From Paraspadella gotoi (taxonomy: Eukaryota; Chaetognatha): a DNA stretch of 64,000 nucleotides. Location: contig CM119263.1 in assembly GCA_051294375.1 (NCBI GenBank), forward strand, positions 13,594,414 through 13,658,413. Reading direction: 5' to 3'. The position numbers and the translations under genes are program-made. Under the pieces are notes generated by a model that saw nothing but the letters and a program-made list of their open reading frames with translations, was not told the DNA's origin and did not search any database. This document shows positions 1-9,860 of this stretch, in pieces; position 1 is the stretch's first letter, and the number at the start of each line of letters is the position of its first letter.

Positions 1-424
1 TCGACTCTCTCCAACCCACCAGGGTGGGCCGATCCCCTAAATATAAGAGAGACCCGCGCCAGCAGAAAAAAAAAATTTAATTAATCCCGACGCGGAAGCT
101 GTTTTCCGACTGGTGACTACCGAAACTGTACAATACCCCGATGAACCAGTTTTCCACTTTCCTACTTTGCATTTTTTCCGGTTTTTCTTCCCTTTTTAAA
201 ACACAACCGACGAATTCAAAAAAGGTTCTGTCTTACCGAGTTCTCCTTTGGATTAAATTTTAGAGAAGGAGAGAGAATTTTTTCTTTCGCAGTGTTTTAG
301 ATCAGGTGTCCCGACTGGTCAGTTCGACGAAGGGGGGCGATTCCCCGTCTTCCTATTTCTCCGGCGCTGGAATATCGGCGCTCGGCCCCCGCGGCGTCGC
401 TTCTCGGCGTCGTTCGTCGCCACG
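1..424. other. 5' flank of receptor-like gene A
   Basis: No gene is seen. The stretch is AT-rich up to about 300 and becomes GC-richer just before the start codon at 425. It presumably holds the promoter and 5' UTR of gene A. I see no TATA box or other element that I can support. Confidence 0.4.
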
Positions 425-3229
425 ATGCTCGTCAATGTCCGGGTCCTTCGTATTTTCGCGATCCTCATCTCTTTCCTTCGATCCTTCGCTCGATCGGAGA
501 CGATGTTGTGGCCGGAGGACGCGACGCACGTCCTCGTGAAAGACGAATCCTCGGGTGAGTGGAAGCGATAATACGGATTTAAAAAAATTGAAGAATTAGA
601 GTGTCAACGGAGTAAAATATATAAAATACAGGGAGGTCCAGCTATTTTCGGAAAAAGTTTATGTACTTACAGCTCGAGAGATGGGGGAAAAAAAAACCAT
701 ACTCTTTCGTTCAATACCCAATTTGACCAAAAAATCGTCCCGTCACTGTCTTAATTTACTCCTTTTGCGTGACATGTTAAATTTTTTTCGCGCCCTTAAC
801 AAAATTGGAGAATTTATTCAGTTCTCCTGACTGTGAACCCCTAGCCTTTGAGGAATGGGAGGTGCTCAAGCCAGAAGTCAAACGCGTCTCCTTCATAACA
901 TAACCGTCCACTTTCTGAAAGCGGCCATAGACATAGTGGTAGGAATCGAGGCTTTTCTACCAGGCAGTAGCTTGCTTAGCCTTTTATGGGTGCTTGCAAA
1001 AGGTTTTTGTCCTTATAAATTTTTGCACTTGAACAAATTCATCTTCAATTACAGTCATATTTACCAATCCAAATGAATTGTTTAATATTTTCCTAAAAGA
1101 GCTGGACCTCCCTGTATAAAATTGGAGGTATTCCTTGACAACGAAATCGGGAAGCGTCTCTATTTACTTACTCAACTTAACATAATTTTACTAAATCAGT
1201 AAATATAAATTACGGCAACCTTATGCCGGAACCACTTTTCCGATCAATGATAAATTTCTGAAAATAATTTCTCCTGGTTTTTGAGTTGGTATAACAGAGT
1301 GGCCAACTGGGATCAAAGCCATAGCGACGAAAACGTCGTCGCCACAATAGATAAATTTTCAAGTTTTTTAATCGACTTTTAACGTCGAATTTAGAAATTA
1401 TGCATCTTTCACAATTCACAATTCACCTTATCTTTTCGTAACTTACTCTTTAGATTCTCCAATTTTTCGCGAATGGCGAGAGGCTAGACTCACCCGCTAC
1501 CTTTACAAGGTGCGTGATAGACGCGGTTCCAAATTCCGACACGTCTTCCTCCGTAGAGACAGACTCTACAAGGACGAGCAGATCCCCGTGACTTCACTCC
1601 CGATGGGGGAAAGGGTTCTTGTCAAAGTTTTGGTCAATGCACCTGGGAAGATTATCAATTTAGCCAGTGAGTATTTTGGGGGTGGAGGGATCAAGTCCCT
1701 GTTTTATGTTTGTTTGTTTTTTATCGTCGGATGTCATACAAATTTTTACATAATTTAAAAAATTGTAATTTTATCATTGTTTACACTTCATTTTACCAAG
1801 TAACAGATCATTTTACGTAATTTAAAATATTGTTCGAAGTATATATGACGCAAAAATTTTAAAAAAGAGCTTGTTACGGTGATACCCTTTGCGTCGAAGT
1901 CATGTTTCTGAATCTGTTACGAAAAAACGTTAAGAAATTCATACCGTAATTGGGATTTAATGTTTCTGTAACAAACTTTTCTGTAAAAAGCATTTATTAC
2001 AGTGTTAATTCGATTATATTCACTTCTCGAGTCGAATCTCGCTCCAGACGAAGAATGCTCCAACGAATGTTGGCTGTCGGGAGTCGTCGTTGCCAACTCC
2101 ACGGGGTCCCACACGGTCGCCGTCAACGAGTCCTGCGTTCCCGACACGCTGGTCAAAGAGTTGGAATTCGTTCGACTCAACCACGAGATTCGGTTACATC
2201 CGGGGAGCCCGCGTTTCCGATCAAGAGTGAGAAAATCGTCAAGATACGGAGGGTAGAAGACAGATTGCTTCAGCAGCTTGGATCACTCATGATTGCCTTT
2301 AGGTACCTGAAGATTGGATCTGTCGCGGGAAAACCGTCCGGTTGAACCTCTTCTACACCAAAGACGACGCCGACGACGCCGATCCGTGTCGCCGCTATTT
2401 CCCCAGCGTTCTCGACGGATTCTACTACGAAGCCAAAGCTCGGAAATCGGTGGCCTTCACCCCCGGCGCCCGCCCCGGCACCGGCTTCCCCTCCGACGTC
2501 TTCGTCGCCCGCGTCAACGAGACGACCTTCGACAAGATCGTCCGCGACGCCGCCATCGAACCCTTCGCCAGCACCAACAACAAGTTCGTCCTCGTCCGAC
2601 GCGACAACGTCTGGATGAAGGGCCTCGTCCAGCGAAATCTCGAGATCAAGGGAGAAATGACGGTCTTGTTGGCGGAGACGTCGGAGCTCTCTTCCTTTCG
2701 CTACGAAGACATTCGTCTCATGGACGCGTTAGTGGCGCATCCTTGCGAGCCCAGAGACGATGGCGTCTTTCTAGGGTCGCCCACTTTCTTCGCCATCGTC
2801 GGCGGTGCCGTCACCGTCGTCGTTCTCGTCGTCGTCCTCGTCGTTTTTTCCTTCAAGCGGAGAGCGCGTCGACGCGAAGACGCTGCCGCTGCCGCCGCTG
2901 CTGCCGTCGTCCTGCGGGACCTACCCACGAATAAACACTGGGACGTTTTCTTCTCCTCCGATCCGCGGATCAGCCACGCATACGCCGTCATCGACGGAGA
3001 ACTGGAAACGCCCGTCGGGGGGCAGTATGAGACTCCGGGTGCCTCGCCGGGACCGATCTATCAGGAAGTGGAGACCCTGGATGTCGGCCAAGACGTCGGC
3101 CTTGTCGGCGGAAGGGTCGTCAAGGCGACAGTCAGTAACCCGTATACCAAGAAACAAGTCGATCCCTATGTGAGTTATTATAATGTGTAGTAGTAATCTA
3201 GAAGAAAGAAAGAAATAAAGAAAGAAATA

Positions 3230-3321
<92 letters not shown>

Positions 3322-3894
3322 AAAAAAAATAGAAGGGGAAAAAAGAAAGGTAGTTTAAAGAAAAAAAAGAAAAAGAAAATTCAGTCGAATAAAAAAAAAA
3401 ATAACTTAAACAAGAAGTCAATCAAATTTTCCCCTAATCTATCCCTTCCAAAGCAAATCGGATCCATCCATCTCCTCCAAGATAAAGACTACTCTCACGT
3501 CTTGCGAAGTTCCCAAGAGAATCTCGCCGAGCGAATCAACTCGACGACAAAGAGTCGAGACGACGCGAGGACCGCGGAGTCCGGCTACAATCGCTTGGCC
3601 GACGCGGGACTCCAAGCCGACGCGGGCGACGACTTCGACTACGAGTTCGCTGAAGTCGTTGGCCGAGGGAAGATCGACGGGCCGCTGGAGGGCGGATACG
3701 GGGGTGAAGTCTTTCAGGGCCGCGAAGATGACAACGACAGTTATAAAAGATTCCCGTTCAACGGCGGCAACTTCGTCGTCGACTATCAACGGCGAGCGGA
3801 CGATGCGAGTCCCCCGGAATCGCCCGTCGATTTGGCGGAAAACGCCCCTTCTCCTCGCTACACTCCAGTGGCGAGGAAGACTGAAACAATTTGA
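425..3894 (+). CDS. Receptor-like gene A: type I membrane protein with extracellular Tudor/SH3-like segments
   Basis: Five exons, 425-554, 1454-1666, 2003-2226, 2303-3169 and 3454-3894, join in phase (1,1,0,0) to 624 aa. All introns are GT-AG and four of the five exons border a gtgagt/gtgaga donor. The start at 425 gives a hydrophobic signal peptide (LRIFAILISFLRSFA). The ectodomain has two segments that look like Tudor/SH3-like barrels, with a 'W-x-x-G-x-V' core: CWLSGVV followed by KELEFVRL, and VWMKGLV followed by RYEDIRL. A transmembrane helix (TFFAIVGGAVTVVVL...) lies at about residues 350-373 and is followed by an Arg-rich stop-transfer. The tail of about 250 aa has Tyr motifs such as YAVI, YETP, YQEV and YEFAEV. 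The 3169 donor matters, because reading through stops nine residues later. I do not recognise the family. Gene B immediately downstream has the same design, which suggests tandem paralogues. A ligand-binding receptor role is inference. Confidence 0.75.
629..1114. mobile_element. Tc1/mariner-like MITE in intron 1 of gene A
   Basis: A 486 bp element has perfect terminal inverted repeats. The left end reads CAGGGAGGTCCAGCT and the right end AGCTGGACCTCCCTG. Each end is directly flanked by TA (627-628 and 1115-1116), the target-site duplication of Tc1/mariner transposons. It contains no transposase-length reading frame, so it is non-autonomous or internally deleted. Confidence 0.75.
3201..3325. 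repeat. (GAAA)n microsatellite in the last intron of gene A
   Basis: About 120 bp of nearly pure GAAA tetranucleotide, opening with GAAATAAA variants. It lies between the 3169 donor and the 3454 acceptor. Confidence 0.95.
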
Positions 3895-4715
3895 TTGATG
3901 ACGGATGATGATCCTGATTGATGATGGCGATGAGAATGACGATTTTGATGATGATGATTATGATGATCATGAAGACGATGAACACAATGATGACGACGAA
4001 TCACTAGCTTTAAAAAAATATTCTCTGTGGCAAACTTTTTTAGCTCAATTTTTTTTTTCTCTGATGTCTTAACTTGTTTGTCTTTTCGTAAAAGAGAAAA
4101 TTTTAAGAGAGAAGCTGAAACCTTGTTTGCGCTTTAAAGCCTCCAGCGAAAATTTTCAGGACTGTGTAAAAACATCCAATGATAACTCTTTTTTTTTTGT
4201 TTAATGCTTATTACTTNNNNNNNNNNAAAGTACGATAGTATAATTTATATTTAAATTTTTTTTGTACTTGTACTGATTCAATATTTTTGTGAGTTCCTTC
4301 CCCGACTCGTTCACATTATCTTTTAAAAATTAATTTCAGCTTAAAAAAAGTTGTCATCAAGTTTTTTGCTAGATTCAACACAAGATCTTAATGACGTGTT
4401 CTGTAGCATAATTGGCTATACACGCGACCAAATACGACCAACGAAAGTTTCGGCGCCCAAGCTTCCCCAAAACCGGTTTTCAAAGCAACAGTTTTCGACG
4501 TCTCAAGTAAATTTGATTTTAATTCAAATTTTTTAATGCATTTCCTCCTCACATTTTGTCGTCATTGATTTTAAAAAAACTGAATGAAAATCAAGGGTCG
4601 ATATTGTCATTAATATTCGGGCGCCGATTTCCGTTCCTAATTTCCTCCGCTCTGACTTTATTCCGAAACTCGACCCGTCGCGGTCGGATGTCGTGACTCA
4701 ACTTTTTCTTCACTC

Positions 4716-4768
<53 letters not shown>

Positions 4769-5289
4769 TTCTCTCTCTCTCTTTCTCTTCTCTCCCACTC
4801 CTCCTTTCGAATCCAGTCAAATTACGATTTTCTCCCCTCGTCCGAACCGCAGAGTTGACCAGATTACATTTACGCAAACAAAATTCTTCTCGATTTTAAT
4901 TCGCTTAGCGGAGTTTTCGAGTTCTCCGATTCTAGGCCTCTCCAGAAATTCCCCCTTTGGCCCCCTTTTTTTTTAAAGGCCCGACCCCTCAAATTAGAAA
5001 TTGAATTCTCCGTCAGAATTCTCTATTCCCGCTCTTCCCTTTTTTTTCCTTTTTTTCGCGTCTCTTTCCTTCCATCCCAGTTCCCCCCCCCCAGAGTTTC
5101 TTCCAGTAAAACTTTGTAAATGTAGACGAAGAAACTGATTCCTTTTTTTTATAATAAAGGAAATGATCTCGTGCGAACGAAACTGGAAAACTTTAAACTG
5201 GTGGGAAATTAAGCGACGACGAGGACAACGACGACGACAACGAAGGAGATAAGAGTCGAAAAACATTGTTTGCCTTCGATTCCCGCATC
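3895..5289. other. Spacer between receptor-like genes A and B
   Basis: No gene is seen. It contains a run of GAT/GATGAT repeats just after the gene A stop (about 3895-3990), the 10-N gap at 4217-4226, a pure (CT)n tract at about 4719-4764 and poly-T/C stretches. The last 200 bp presumably carry the 5' UTR of gene B. Without transcripts I cannot place polyadenylation sites. Confidence 0.5.
4719..4764. repeat. (CT)n microsatellite
   Basis: About 46 bp of pure CT dinucleotide in the spacer between genes A and B, followed by a looser CT-rich stretch. Confidence 0.95.
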
Positions 5290-6122
5290 ATGGAAGCTCC
5301 TCCACTTTTTCATCGTCGCGAAATGTTTCTAAAATTTTTCTCCCTCATTGCCGTCGTCGTTGCGACGATGACAATGACGGCGACGACGACAACGATAACT
5401 CAAGTCATCGACGCCAACCAAGGACAATCGATTCTCTTTCGTTACCGAACCTACACTGACGGTCACGTGCTTTACAAGACGGGCGAGATGAACGGATACG
5501 CTTACAAGTATAATATATATATATCTATTTGAATTGTTACTTTATCTTAAGCTAATTTACGTAATTCGACAGCAAAGATACATTCATAAACCAATATTTT
5601 TTGCCATGTGTTCACATTTAACCTCAGGATTGTCGACGAGTTTGACAAAACGTTCAACTCTTACGGCGAAGATCATCTCTACGCTCAGCATCAGGAAACG
5701 CCGGAACGTCTCGCCGATGGATCGTCCGTCATCGTCCAACATGTCAACGGGACTTGGCTCGAAGGCGACGTCGAGGCTTTCGATAACGAACTCGACACTT
5801 ATCGAGTCAAGGTGCTTTTATTATGACAAGAAAATTAAGAAAAGGGGGACGTTGGACTGTGAAGGATTACGGGTTTTATGTAGAATGAAAATACTACTGG
5901 ATGACTGAAAAGAATAACTTTTATATATTTTTTTCTTTCTTTCTTTCTGAGGCGACTTACCACCGGTCTCACTCTCTAAATCTTTCTCTCTCCTCTTTCT
6001 CTCCGAGCCAGTCTATCCACACGGTCACTTTGCCTTAGAAAGAGCAAAGAGGAAGGGTTTATAGAGATTAGAGAAAGACCGGTGGTAAGTCGCCTCATTT
6101 CTTTCTTCTTCTTTCTTTCTTT

Positions 6123-6154
<32 letters not shown>

Positions 6155-8104
6155 TCATGACTATTATAGATCAGAAGCCAACAATAGACATTAGATAGTC
6201 AACAAAAGCAGAAATGTCTCTCTACTTGAAATGAAAAACACTCCTCAATCTACATCCAATTAGGTGACCGGCTGCGACGGCGTCCGACGCGTCGTTCATT
6301 CGAAGACCCTCCGACTGTCGCCTAGCAACGCACGCTTCAACGAATCCGAAGATTGGAAGTGCGACGCTGGAACGAAGAGCCTCGTCTTTTATCGTCAGCA
6401 CATCGGGGAGGGGTCGTGCCCGACGCTCCGGCTGGGAAAGTTTGAGGCCGTCCAGTTCGTGGTGAGGATGACGCCGTCGTTGACGCTGCGTTACGAGGAT
6501 TTGCGAGTAGGCGACGACAAGCACGTCGCCCTCGATCGAAAGAAGAATGAGGTAGGTTGAATCCGGAACAATTCTGTACAATTAAATTCTGGTCGTCATC
6601 GCATATCCTTTCCTTTTTGTTTCAGTACGAAATCGACGACAGCGTCCTCTATCTCAACACCTTTAACAAAAATTGGTTCTCCGGCAAAATAATAAACTTC
6701 CGCCTCGTCCCCGGTTTTTATTTCTACACCATCCGGGCGGACGCCCCCGGACACAGCCGTAACTCTACAATCCGCCTTCACTCCAACATCCCTGCCTCTC
6801 TCATCCGACCCTTGAACTACACCGTGGCGAGTCCCTGCCACACCGTCTCTCCCACGCCCACCTTGACTCCCCCTCCGGGCGCCATCCCCGCCGGCGCCAT
6901 TGCCGCCATCGTCATCGTCGTTTTCATCGCCGTCGTCGGCGTCGCTTCTTTCGTCGTCTTCCGCTTCTACCGCAAATCGGAGCTGAAGCGGAAGTCGCGT
7001 CGAACCCGGATGTCGGTGATGGCGCGAGACGGCGTCGTTCATCGTCCCGATCCGAGACTGGTCCTCGACGCCGGCGTCCCCGTCTGGACGCCCATGGCCA
7101 CGCCACAGCACCCGCCAACGCCGCCTCCCGCCCGACGAAAGATTCCCCGTCAGGACAACGACGACATCTACGCGGAAATTCGGGACAACGACAACAACTA
7201 CGCTCTCGTCAAGTACGACGATGACTCAGGAAAGGACGACGACGACGACGCTTTCTCTGTAGCCAAGACCGACTCGCCCGGTTCCGGGTGGCCCCAAGAA
7301 GCCTACGACGTCCCCGATCGATCCGGCAGCCGATATGACATTCCCGGCGCCCTCGAAGGCTCGAGGAACTCCATCAACGCGATGATGGCGGCGCTCGCAC
7401 CGACGCGCCCGGAAAATTGGACGCCGACTTCCTTCGCCGACCGGAAGTTCGCCTCCATGGCGAATCTCGACACCTACGATATGGCGCCGACGCCGACTCG
7501 CGACGCCGTTCGCAAGTCAATCGACCAACTTAACTACGACGTCCCTTCCTGCAATCGGCCTCGGAGGAAGCCTCCCGGCGGCGTCGCTGAGCCCGAGTTC
7601 GCGACGACGCCGCGATCGCGGAGGCGGCGTCGCTCGCTGCAGGACGTGCGTCCGCCGCCGCTGCCGAGGCCCAACCCCCCGCCGCTCCCGAAGGCCAACC
7701 CGCCGCCCCTGCCCGATTCTAACCGAAAACCCAGGAAACTAGTGCGGAAGGAGTCGAACCTGTACGCCGAGATCGACTTTAAACGGACGGACACGCCGAG
7801 CGGGTCAATCGGCGCCGGAATTGGACAAGAATCGGCGCCGGGAACCCCGGGCGTTGGGCGCGCTCTCTCCAAGTACAGCCAAGTTATGAGGGAATTGGAG
7901 GAACCTGTAGATTCGATGAACGGCAATGACGGCGATGACGACGACGAGTTCGAAGAAATGAGAGATCAGATTTCTCCGCCGACGGAGATGGCGCCTCTGG
8001 TGGAAAAAAAGGGAGAGAAAGTCGGAAGGTCACAGACGGTAAATCATGGAAAGTCCACAGGCAAACCCCCCATCTACGCTCGGGTTCGGAAATCTGTGTC
8101 GTAA
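5290..8104 (+). CDS. Receptor-like gene B: type I membrane protein with Tudor/SH3-like repeats and a phosphotyrosine/SH3-motif tail
   Basis: Four exons, 5290-5507, 5628-5811, 6264-6551 and 6626-8104, join in phase (2,0,0) to 722 aa. The ATG at 5323 is an alternative start and gives a tighter signal peptide (MFLKFFSLIAVVVA). The ectodomain has two Tudor/SH3-like segments: GSSVIVQHVNGTWLEGDV continuing to TLRLS, and DSVLYLNTFNKNWFSGKI continuing to SLIRP. The membrane helix is at about residues 321-342 (AIAAIVIVVFIAVVGVASFV). The cytoplasmic tail of about 380 aa contains YAEI (twice), YALV, YDVP (twice), YDIP, YDMAP and YARV, plus three PPPLP segments, the kind of sites bound by SH2 and SH3 adaptors. 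Acidic Asp runs follow. It shares layout and the W-x-x-G core with gene A upstream, so the two are probable tandem duplicates. No family name is known to me. Signalling function is inferred from the motifs only. Confidence 0.78.
5949..6097. repeat. Foldback (inverted-repeat) element in intron 2 of gene B
   Basis: The sequence gaggcgacttaccaccggtc starting at 5949 recurs as its reverse complement ending at 6097. The 21 bp outer arms are perfect and the inner CT/GA-rich parts pair imperfectly. The two arms enclose a hairpin of about 150 bp, which looks like a small MITE. An AAAG/CTTT microsatellite follows at about 6099-6156. Confidence 0.75.
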
Positions 8105-8397
8105 ATATTTATATTTGTACTGTTGCGCTTTAAATACTTGTTTTTTATGGGTTTCATGTGGTGAACGTTCCGTGAATTATTTTATTTCGACATGCTTTAC
8201 AATTTCTTTAAAGTCGACACAACTCGTTTTAAACTTTTTTTATCATTTCACTGATTTACTTGCCTCTAGCACCAACAACCGCTGATGAACTGTTGGTGGA
8301 TTTTAGTCCACCATACTAGCTAAAGAAGTCCGAACATTTTGGATCTTATTTTCCTAGAACGCAACATTTCATCCTAAATTTTGTATTGAATTAATTT

Positions 8398-8515
8398 TAG
8401 GTTTAAAAATTAGGTTAAAGGTTAAGAATTATGGAAAGGATTAAGGTTGCAGGTTTGGTTAGTTGAGCGTTTGGGATTACTGTTAAGGATTAAGGTTTAG
8501 GTAGGGGTAGCCGCA
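8398..8515. repeat. Degenerate TTAGG/TTAAGG telomere-like repeat
   Basis: A run of variants such as aggttaaagg, aaggattaaggttg and aaggtttaggtagggg, all G-rich on the plus strand. It resembles the cores at 38.5 kb and 49.7 kb but is more diverged. A second short patch (gattagggttagg) lies at about 9214-9262. Confidence 0.5.
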
Positions 8516-8627
8516 CTCAATGGGGTGAGTCAAAAATTTAGAGTACAAGCTCAAACAAAAATTTATACATTTTTAAGTATACTTTCAATATACAAAAAAT
8601 TTCTTATATGGTTCTATAGTCTATACC

Positions 8628-8999
8628 CTAGTAATTAATTTTTTAATATTTATTTATAGATAGGAAAGCCCAAAAATCTTTTTTAGAAATTGTATATTTT
8701 AAGACCAGATTCAGATAGCTTATTAAAAGTTGTCAACACAAAGTATATTTCTTTTTTAAATATTTTTATGATAAGTAGATCAAAAATAAGAAAAACCATA
8801 AAAAAATCGTCATCATCATCATCTTTTGATAATTTTATCATTTTTTTTAAATTTTTACTAAAAAAAATATAAGAATTTTTAAAAGCTGTAATTATATTTC
8901 TTGTTTAACTTTTTATCCTCTATCAGAATCCATTAAAAAATTTTAAGATTTAAAAAAAAAAATATTTCTTTTTATAGTAATATAATAATTTTAATTAGA
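8628..8999. repeat. Dispersed repeat, copy 1 (second copy at 41052-41399)
   Basis: Both copies open with ctagtaatta and atttatttatagataggaaa. They share further blocks in the same order: cagattc-gatagctta, agatcaaaa, tgtaattatat-ttgtttaac and taattttaattag. I judge them clearly homologous by eye. No coding potential is seen, so this is probably a non-autonomous mobile element fragment. Confidence 0.7.
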
Positions 9000-9304
9000 A
9001 AAAATAATTTTTGATAAAAAATATTTTAATACTATAATCTATGCTCATGATAGATTATTTTAACGTTGTATACATTAGCATTTAAATTTTATCAGCTAAT
9101 TTCTAAAGAATACTACTAAATATAGCTCACTATAAAAATTAAAGAATATAAAATTTTTTTTTAGAAATTAATATTCACAATGTTCATATTTTGCTTTCAC
9201 TATGCTCGACTGATTAGGGTTAGGAATTAAGGTTTAAAACAATTAGGTTATGGGTTTAATAATTAACAAAGTTTGATTTTATTTTTGCAACGAATTTTAT
9301 TTTT

Positions 9305-9365
9305 ACAAGAGCAGACATGTTTCGGCTTACAGTACGAGCCTTCATCAGCGCATATGAGTTGTGAA
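9305..9365 (-). ncRNA. Hammerhead-ribozyme-like motif of Penelope type
   Basis: Read on the minus strand, CTGATGA (plus 9342-9348) is followed by a hairpin GGCT...AGCC (9324-9340), then GAAAC (9319-9323) and ATGTC. This is the order of hammerhead core elements: CUGAUGA, stem II, GAAA, a very short self-complementary stem III (ACATGT) and the GUC cleavage triplet. Penelope-like retroelements are known to carry hammerheads with such minimal stem III. One extra A sits between CTGATGA and stem II, and stem I is weak (about 3 pairs), so activity is uncertain. Confidence 0.55.
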
Positions 9366-9393
9366 CTTGATACAAGTTTTTAGTTAAAGAAAC

Positions 9394-9483
<90 letters not shown>
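9394..9483. repeat. (GA)n microsatellite
   Basis: About 90 bp of GA dinucleotide with one GATA interruption near the start, located next to the hammerhead-like motif. Confidence 0.95.
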
Positions 9484-9486
<3 letters not shown>

Positions 9487-9860
9487 TAAAGGTTTCCAAC
9501 AAAGAATTGAATAAGGACAGTGATCAGTGGTGAGGACAGATTTTTAGAAGGGTTTAATAATAAATTAAGATTAGCTATTAAGTTTAAAATAAAGTTCAGC
9601 AATTAAGGAACAAAAATGAGGCGCTCTAGGAAAGGAGAGCCAAATTTTGAATAGCAGAAAATTGATATTTCACATTCAGGTATTTTAATTTTTCAATCTT
9701 CATTCTTTGTCTATTTTTTTTTCCACAATTAAAAATTCAGAAATTTGTCGGGTTTTTTATAATTTTTTTTTAATCACTTCATAGAATTGAAAGAGCTCTT
9801 CTTATCTACAAAAACGCTATATATCGAATATCAATAAAATCATGACATTAATAACGACCC

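Larger units (their letters stand above)
8105..9860. other. AT-rich intergenic region with repeat remnants
   Basis: No gene is seen. It holds G-rich telomere-like degenerate repeats (about 8398-8515 and 9214-9262), one copy of a dispersed AT-rich repeat (8628-8999), a hammerhead-like motif on the minus strand (about 9305-9365) and a (GA)n microsatellite (about 9394-9483). The genes on either side converge here, with B ending at 8104 (+) and C ending at 9861 (-). Confidence 0.6.

Noticed and set aside
2314-2934. Alternative Arg-rich open frame overlapping receptor A exon 4
   Set aside because: It is a frame shadow of the GC-rich coding exon. The chosen frame has a transmembrane helix and consistent splice phases.
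3170-3190. Stop codon of gene A at 3190
   Set aside because: The exon contains a strong gtgagt donor at 3170 in phase 0. The downstream exon 3454-3894 continues a tyrosine-motif tail, so 3190 is probably intronic.
8281-8310. Second hammerhead candidate starting at ctgatga near 8281
   Set aside because: A hairpin (ttggtgga/tccaccat) follows, but there is no GAAA at the expected place.
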